Source: an uncultured Collinsella sp. (GTDB taxonomy: Bacteria > Actinomycetota > Coriobacteriia > Coriobacteriales > Coriobacteriaceae). Taken from it: a stretch of 9,981 nucleotides of DNA. Below the pieces are notes generated by a model. The model had not been told where the DNA came from, made no database searches, and was given only the letters and a program-made list of their open reading frames with translations. This document shows, in pieces, positions 6,608-9,981 of the stretch. Each line of letters starts with the position of its first letter. Within the stretch, counting starts at the first letter, position 1. Location of the stretch: NCBI GenBank assembly GCA_900553345.1, contig USDE01000036.1, positions 1-9,981 of the forward strand. The letters are read 5' to 3'. Both the position numbers and the translations under genes were made by a program.

Positions 6608-9592
6608 ATGGAGATCACCATCAATCGCGAAATTGGGAAGCTCGGACTTCCCAGGCATCTTGTGCTTGGCATGGATCCAGGAATTGCAAGCTGCGGATTC
6701 GCACTTATCGACACAGCCAATCATGAAATCCTGGATTTGGGCGTCAGATTATTTGACTCTCCAACTCATCCTAAAACGGGCCAAAGTCTTGCGGTTATTC
6801 GCAGGGGCTTCCGCTCTACCCGTCGAAACATTGACCGTACCCAGGCGCGCTTGAAGCACTGTCTCCAAATCCTCAAGGCTTATGGCCTCATCCCCCAAGA
6901 CGCCACCAAAGAGTACTTCCACACCACAAAAGGCGACAAGCAGCCACTCAGGCTTCGCGTTGATGGTCTTGACCGCCAGCTCAACGATCGCGAGTGGGCA
7001 CTAGTCCTTTACTCCCTCTGCAAGCGCCGTGGATACATCCCCCACGGAGAAGGCAATCAGGATAAATCAAGCGAAGGCGGCAAGGTTCTATCCGCCCTTG
7101 CGGCCAACAAGGAAGCAATTGCGGAGACCTCGTGCCGCACCGTTGGCGAATGGCTCGCTCAGCAGCCTCAAAGTCGCAATCGCGGCGGCAATTACGACAA
7201 GTGTGTAACGCACGCCCAGCTTATCGAAGAAACTCATATCCTATTTGATGCTCAACGCTCCTTTGGCTCCAAATACGCTTCGCCGGAATTTGAGGCCGCA
7301 TATATCGAGGTTTGCGATTGGGAGCGTTCGCGCAAAGACTTCGACCGCCGCACGTATGACCTCGTTGGCCACTGCTCATACTTCCCAACAGAAAAACGAG
7401 CTGCACGCTGCACGCTTACGAGCGAACTCGTTTCAGCCTATGGCGCACTCGGCAACATCACCATCATCCACGAAAACGGGACCTCTCGCGCCCTGAGCGC
7501 AACGGAGCGCGATGAGTGCATCGCAATCCTGTTCTCGTGCGAGCCAATTCGAGGCAACAAAGATTGTGCTGTTAAATTCGGCGCCCTCAGAAAAGCGCTC
7601 GACCTTAGTTCCGGCGATTACTTTAAGGGAGTTCCAGCTGCCGACGAAAAAACGCGCGAGGTGTACAAGCCCAAGGGATGGCGCGTGCTCCGCAATACTC
7701 TCAATGCAGCCAACCCCATTCTCCTGCAGCGTTTGCGCGATGACCGCAATCTCGCCGATGCCGTTATGGAGGCGGTGGCATATTCCTCGGCCCTTCCCGT
7801 ACTCCAAGAGCAGCTTCAGGGGTTACCGCTCTCGGAAGCAGAGATCGAGGCGCTTTGCAGGCTTCCCTATTCATCCAAAGCTCTTAACGGCTATGGCAAC
7901 CGTTCCAAAAAAGCACTCGACATGCTGCTCGATTGCCTCGAGGAGCCCGAGGTCCTCAACCTTACGCAGGCCGAAAATGACTGCGGCCTGCTGGGACTTC
8001 GCATCGCTGGCGCTCAGCTCGAGCGCTCCGATCGCCTGATGCCCTATGAGACCTGGATCAAACGTACCGGTCGAACAAATAACAATCCCGTCGTCATTCG
8101 CGCCATGTCGCAAATGCGAAAAGTGGTCAACGCCATCTGCCGCAAGTGGGGCGTGCCAAACGAAATCCACGTTGAGCTTGATCGAGAGCTCAGGTTGCCT
8201 CAGCGCGCAAAAGACGAGATTGCCAAGGCCAATAAGAAGAACGAGAAAAATCGCGAGCGCATTGCCGGGCAAATCGCTGAACTGCGTGGCTGCACGGCAG
8301 ATGAGGTCACGGGCAAACAGATAGAGAAGTACCGCCTGTGGGAAGAGCAGGAATGCTTCGACCTTTACACGGGCGCTAAAATCGAAGTCGATCGCCTAAT
8401 TAGCGACGACACCTACACGCAGATTGACCACATCCTGCCGTTCTCTCGCACGGGAGAAAACTCACGCAACAACAAAGTCCTGGTCCTCGCCAAAAGCAAT
8501 CAGGATAAACGCGAACAGACACCTTACGAATGGATGTCCCACGACGGTGCGCCTTCATGGGATGCTTTTGAACGTCGCGTTCAGGAAAACCAGAAACTCA
8601 GCCGTCGCAAAAAGAACTTCCTGCTGGAAAAAGACCTTGATACCAAGGAAGGCGAATTCTTAGCACGCAGCTTCACCGACACCGCCTATATGTCGCGAGA
8701 AGTATGCGCTTACCTCGCCGACTGTCTGCTGTTCCCCGATGATGGCGCAAAGGCACATGTTGTTCCTACCACTGGCAGAGCGACCGCATGGCTGCGTCGC
8801 AGGTGGGGGCTTAACTTTGGTTCGAATGGCGAAAAAGACCGCTCGGACGATCGTCACCATGCCACCGATGCTTGTGTGATTGCAGCATGTAGTCGAAGCC
8901 TCGTGATTAAAACCGCTCGAATCAACCAAGAGACACACTGGAGCATAACCAGAGGTATGAACGAGACCCAACGCCGCGATGCCATCATGAAGGCTCTCGA
9001 AAGTGTTATGCCCTGGGAAACCTTTGCGAACGAAGTGCGCGCGGCGCACGATTTCGTCGTACCCACGCGCTTTGTTCCGCGCAAGGGAAAGGGCGAGTTG
9101 TTCGAGCAGACGGTCTATCGTTATGCCGGCGTCAACGCACAGGGTAAAGACCTCGCTCGCAAGGCAAGCTCCGATAAGAACATCGTCATGGGCAACGCCG
9201 TTGTGTCGGCAGACGAGAAGTCGGTCATCAAGGTGAGCGAAATGCTGTGTTTGAGGCTCTGGCATGACCCAGAGGCCAAGAAGGGACAGGGCGCTTGGTA
9301 CGCAGACCCGGTCTACAAGGCGGATATTCCTGCACTTAAGGATGGGACGTATGTGCCCAGGATTGCGAAGGCGCATACTGGCCGAAAAGCCTGGAAACCG
9401 CCGCTGGAGATATATCTGGGCGATCTGGTGCAAATCGGCGATTTTGTGGGGCGGTTTAGTGGCTACAACATCGATAACGCCAACTGGTCCTTTGTAGACA
9501 GGCTTACTCGAATTAAAATAAGTTGTCCTACCGTTGGAAAACTAAGCAACGATATGTCACCCTTTGTTGTTCGAGAATCACCCATCAAGTAA
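6608..9592 (+). CDS. cas9: Type II-C CRISPR-associated endonuclease Cas9 (994 aa)
   Basis: RNA-guided DNA endonuclease, in the compact size range of II-C enzymes (about 980-1080 aa). Domains in order: RuvC-I LGMDPGIASCGF with catalytic D23; arginine-rich bridge helix (about 64-90, RRGFRSTRRNIDRTQARLK); recognition lobe (about 95-480); RuvC-II IHVELDREL with E523; HNH domain (about 570-670) with LYTGAKI, then IDHILPFS with H608 and NNKVLVL with N622; RuvC-III DDRHHATDACV with H751 and D754; C-terminal wedge and PAM-interacting region (about 810-994). By these landmarks both nuclease sites are intact, so it should cut both strands. ATG 6608 is chosen for its ribosome site; an upstream in-frame ATG at 6566 has none. 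The RuvC-I aspartate sits unusually far in, because of a ~16-residue lead. Terminator and array follow on the same strand. No cas1 or cas2 is adjacent in the window. Confidence 0.97.
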   Translation: MEITINREIGKLGLPRHLVLGMDPGIASCGFALIDTANHEILDLGVRLFDSPTHPKTGQSLAVIRRGFRSTRRNIDRTQARLKHCLQILKAYGLIPQDATKEYFHTTKGDKQPLRLRVDGLDRQLNDREWALVLYSLCKRRGYIPHGEGNQDKSSEGGKVLSALAANKEAIAETSCRTVGEWLAQQPQSRNRGGNYDKCVTHAQLIEETHILFDAQRSFGSKYASPEFEAAYIEVCDWERSRKDFDRRTYDLVGHCSYFPTEKRAARCTLTSELVSAYGALGNITIIHENGTSRALSATERDECIAILFSCEPIRGNKDCAVKFGALRKALDLSSGDYFKGVPAADEKTREVYKPKGWRVLRNTLNAANPILLQRLRDDRNLADAVMEAVAYSSALPVLQEQLQGLPLSEAEIEALCRLPYSSKALNGYGNRSKKALDMLLDCLEEPEVLNLTQAENDCGLLGLRIAGAQLERSDRLMPYETWIKRTGRTNNNPVVIRAMSQMRKVVNAICRKWGVPNEIHVELDRELRLPQRAKDEIAKANKKNEKNRERIAGQIAELRGCTADEVTGKQIEKYRLWEEQECFDLYTGAKIEVDRLISDDTYTQIDHILPFSRTGENSRNNKVLVLAKSNQDKREQTPYEWMSHDGAPSWDAFERRVQENQKLSRRKKNFLLEKDLDTKEGEFLARSFTDTAYMSREVCAYLADCLLFPDDGAKAHVVPTTGRATAWLRRRWGLNFGSNGEKDRSDDRHHATDACVIAACSRSLVIKTARINQETHWSITRGMNETQRRDAIMKALESVMPWETFANEVRAAHDFVVPTRFVPRKGKGELFEQTVYRYAGVNAQGKDLARKASSDKNIVMGNAVVSADEKSVIKVSEMLCLRLWHDPEAKKGQGAWYADPVYKADIPALKDGTYVPRIAKAHTGRKAWKPPLEIYLGDLVQIGDFVGRFSGYNIDNANWSFVDRLTRIKISCPTVGKLSNDMSPFVVRESPIK

Positions 9593-9603
9593 AGCAGCTG
9601 CTT

Positions 9604-9640
9604 GCCCCGCACATTTCTTGCTTAATCGTGTGGGGCTTTT
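9604..9640 (+). terminator. Intrinsic terminator of cas9
   Basis: GCCCCGCAC (9604-9612) pairs with GTGTGGGGC (9628-9636), nine pairs including one G-U, followed by TTTT (9637-9640). The wobble pair becomes an A-C mismatch on the minus strand, and no T-run lies on that side, so it acts on plus-strand transcription. It starts 12 nt after the cas9 stop codon and separates cas9 from the array. Confidence 0.85.
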
Positions 9641-9652
9641 GCTTATTCCTTG

Positions 9653-9681
9653 TTGCCCTTTATAACGCATAGACCCATAAA
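9653..9681 (+). promoter_or_regulatory. Candidate promoter reading into the CRISPR array
   Basis: TTGCCC (9653-9658) and CATAAA (9676-9681) are separated by exactly 17 nt, directly after the cas9 terminator and ahead of the first repeat. The matches to consensus are partial, so this is weak. Promoters within the repeats are an alternative, as known for some II-C arrays. Confidence 0.3.
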
Positions 9682-9690
9682 TGCAATCGG

Positions 9691-9722
9691 TTGAGAACCT
9701 TCGCCTCTATGCCATATACGCT
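9691..9722 (-). ncRNA. Candidate tracrRNA anti-repeat (tentative)
   Basis: The plus strand here has TTGAG at one end (9691-9695) and ATACGCT at the other (9716-9722), the same end blocks and nearly the same distance apart as in the CRISPR repeat (32 against 33 nt). The minus-strand RNA could therefore pair with the repeat: CUCAA with UUGAG, GAAGG with CCUUC, GG with CC, and AGCGUAU with AUACGCU, about 19 pairs with internal loops. The first three repeat bases do not pair, and no clear promoter or terminator is seen on the minus strand. It also overlaps the degenerate repeat at 9704-9739. It is the best anti-repeat candidate in the window; the real one may lie past the array. Confidence 0.3.
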
Positions 9723-9739
9723 CCCCATGGCGATACGTT
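9704..9739 (+). repeat. Degenerate terminal CRISPR repeat
   Basis: This stretch lies exactly one 66-nt period before the first good repeat. Its 3' half retains TCCCCA, then GG and GATACG with one base changed at the end, whereas the 5' half is scrambled. In-phase placement and the 30-nt gap to the next repeat (9740-9769) identify it as a decayed repeat with its spacer, marking the old end of the array. Confidence 0.7.
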
Positions 9740-9769
9740 AACGGGCATAATTGCAAGCTGCATCGCGCA

Positions 9770-9981
9770 GTCTTGAGCACGCGCCCTTCCCCAAGGTGAT
9801 ACGCTGTAAGTGCCCTAGCAGAGTGCCATTCATTGTTCTTGAGCACGCGGCCTTCCCCAAGGCGATACGCTGCTCTGGATCATGGGTCGAAAGAACGGCA
9901 AGTCTTGAGCACGCGCCCTTCACCAAGGTGATACGCTCTCCAGCGCGGAGCCGTTGTAGGAGCCTGTGTCTTGAGCACGCG
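9770..9981 (+). CRISPR. CRISPR array, type II-C, truncated by the window end
   Basis: Three full 36-nt repeats lie at 9770-9805, 9836-9871 and 9902-9937, and the first 14 nt of a fourth at 9968-9981. Each starts (G/T)TCTTGAGCACGCG and ends GATACGCT. Spacers are exactly 30 nt: 9806-9835, 9872-9901, 9938-9967, plus 9740-9769 after the degenerate repeat. The period is 66 nt throughout. The second repeat has three changes from the first and the third has one, typical of the oldest end of an array. Repeat length, spacer length and adjacency to cas9 fit type II-C. The plus orientation puts the conserved leading G first, as in other II-C repeats; direction is inferred. Confidence 0.96.

Noticed and set aside
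9604..9636. Hairpin as a minus-strand (tracrRNA) terminator
   Set aside because: The wobble pair and the T-run both favour plus-strand termination of cas9; the minus side has no T-run.
9643..9926. Two short minus-strand frames across the array
   Set aside because: They run through CRISPR repeats, which explains their repeated EGRVLK/GKGACSR-like segments; not genes.

Overview
The window looks like chromosomal DNA of a moderately GC-rich actinobacterium. The gene content and compact II-C Cas9 would fit a gut Coriobacteriia such as Collinsella; this is an impression from sequence style, not a database match. Four intact genes lie on the minus strand in the left two thirds, and a CRISPR-Cas9 locus lies on the plus strand in the right third.

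Left part (1-2598): a small conserved hypothetical protein (263-592, -) and a membrane-anchored XRE-type regulator (1041-1961, -), separated by long intergenic stretches rich in structure. These hold two copies of a ~170 bp dispersed element (57-234 and 2372-2543), each with an intrinsic terminator serving the minus-strand gene next to it. They also hold two palindromes sharing the arm GTTGCGGTGRAAT (925-990 and 2147-2211) and a nested inverted repeat (2261-2352) carrying a third, inverted copy of a motif from the dispersed element.

Middle (2599-6071, -): a two-gene ABC transporter operon. A LolD/MacB-type ATPase is followed, with its stop nearly touching the next start, by a large eight-helix FtsX-type permease. 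Together they should form a complete MacB-like (type VII) exporter or mechanotransmission complex.

Right part (6072-9981, +): a ~530 bp spacer contains what looks like the broken 5' end of a GyrI-like domain gene. Then comes a complete, compact type II-C Cas9 (994 aa, all RuvC and HNH catalytic residues present), a terminator, and the start of a CRISPR array with 36-nt repeats and 30-nt spacers in a strict 66-nt period. The cas9-proximal repeat is degenerate. The array runs off the window. No cas1, cas2 or csn2 lies between cas9 and the array or upstream of cas9, so the adaptation genes are beyond the array or absent. A candidate tracrRNA anti-repeat lies on the minus strand between cas9 and the array but is not proven.
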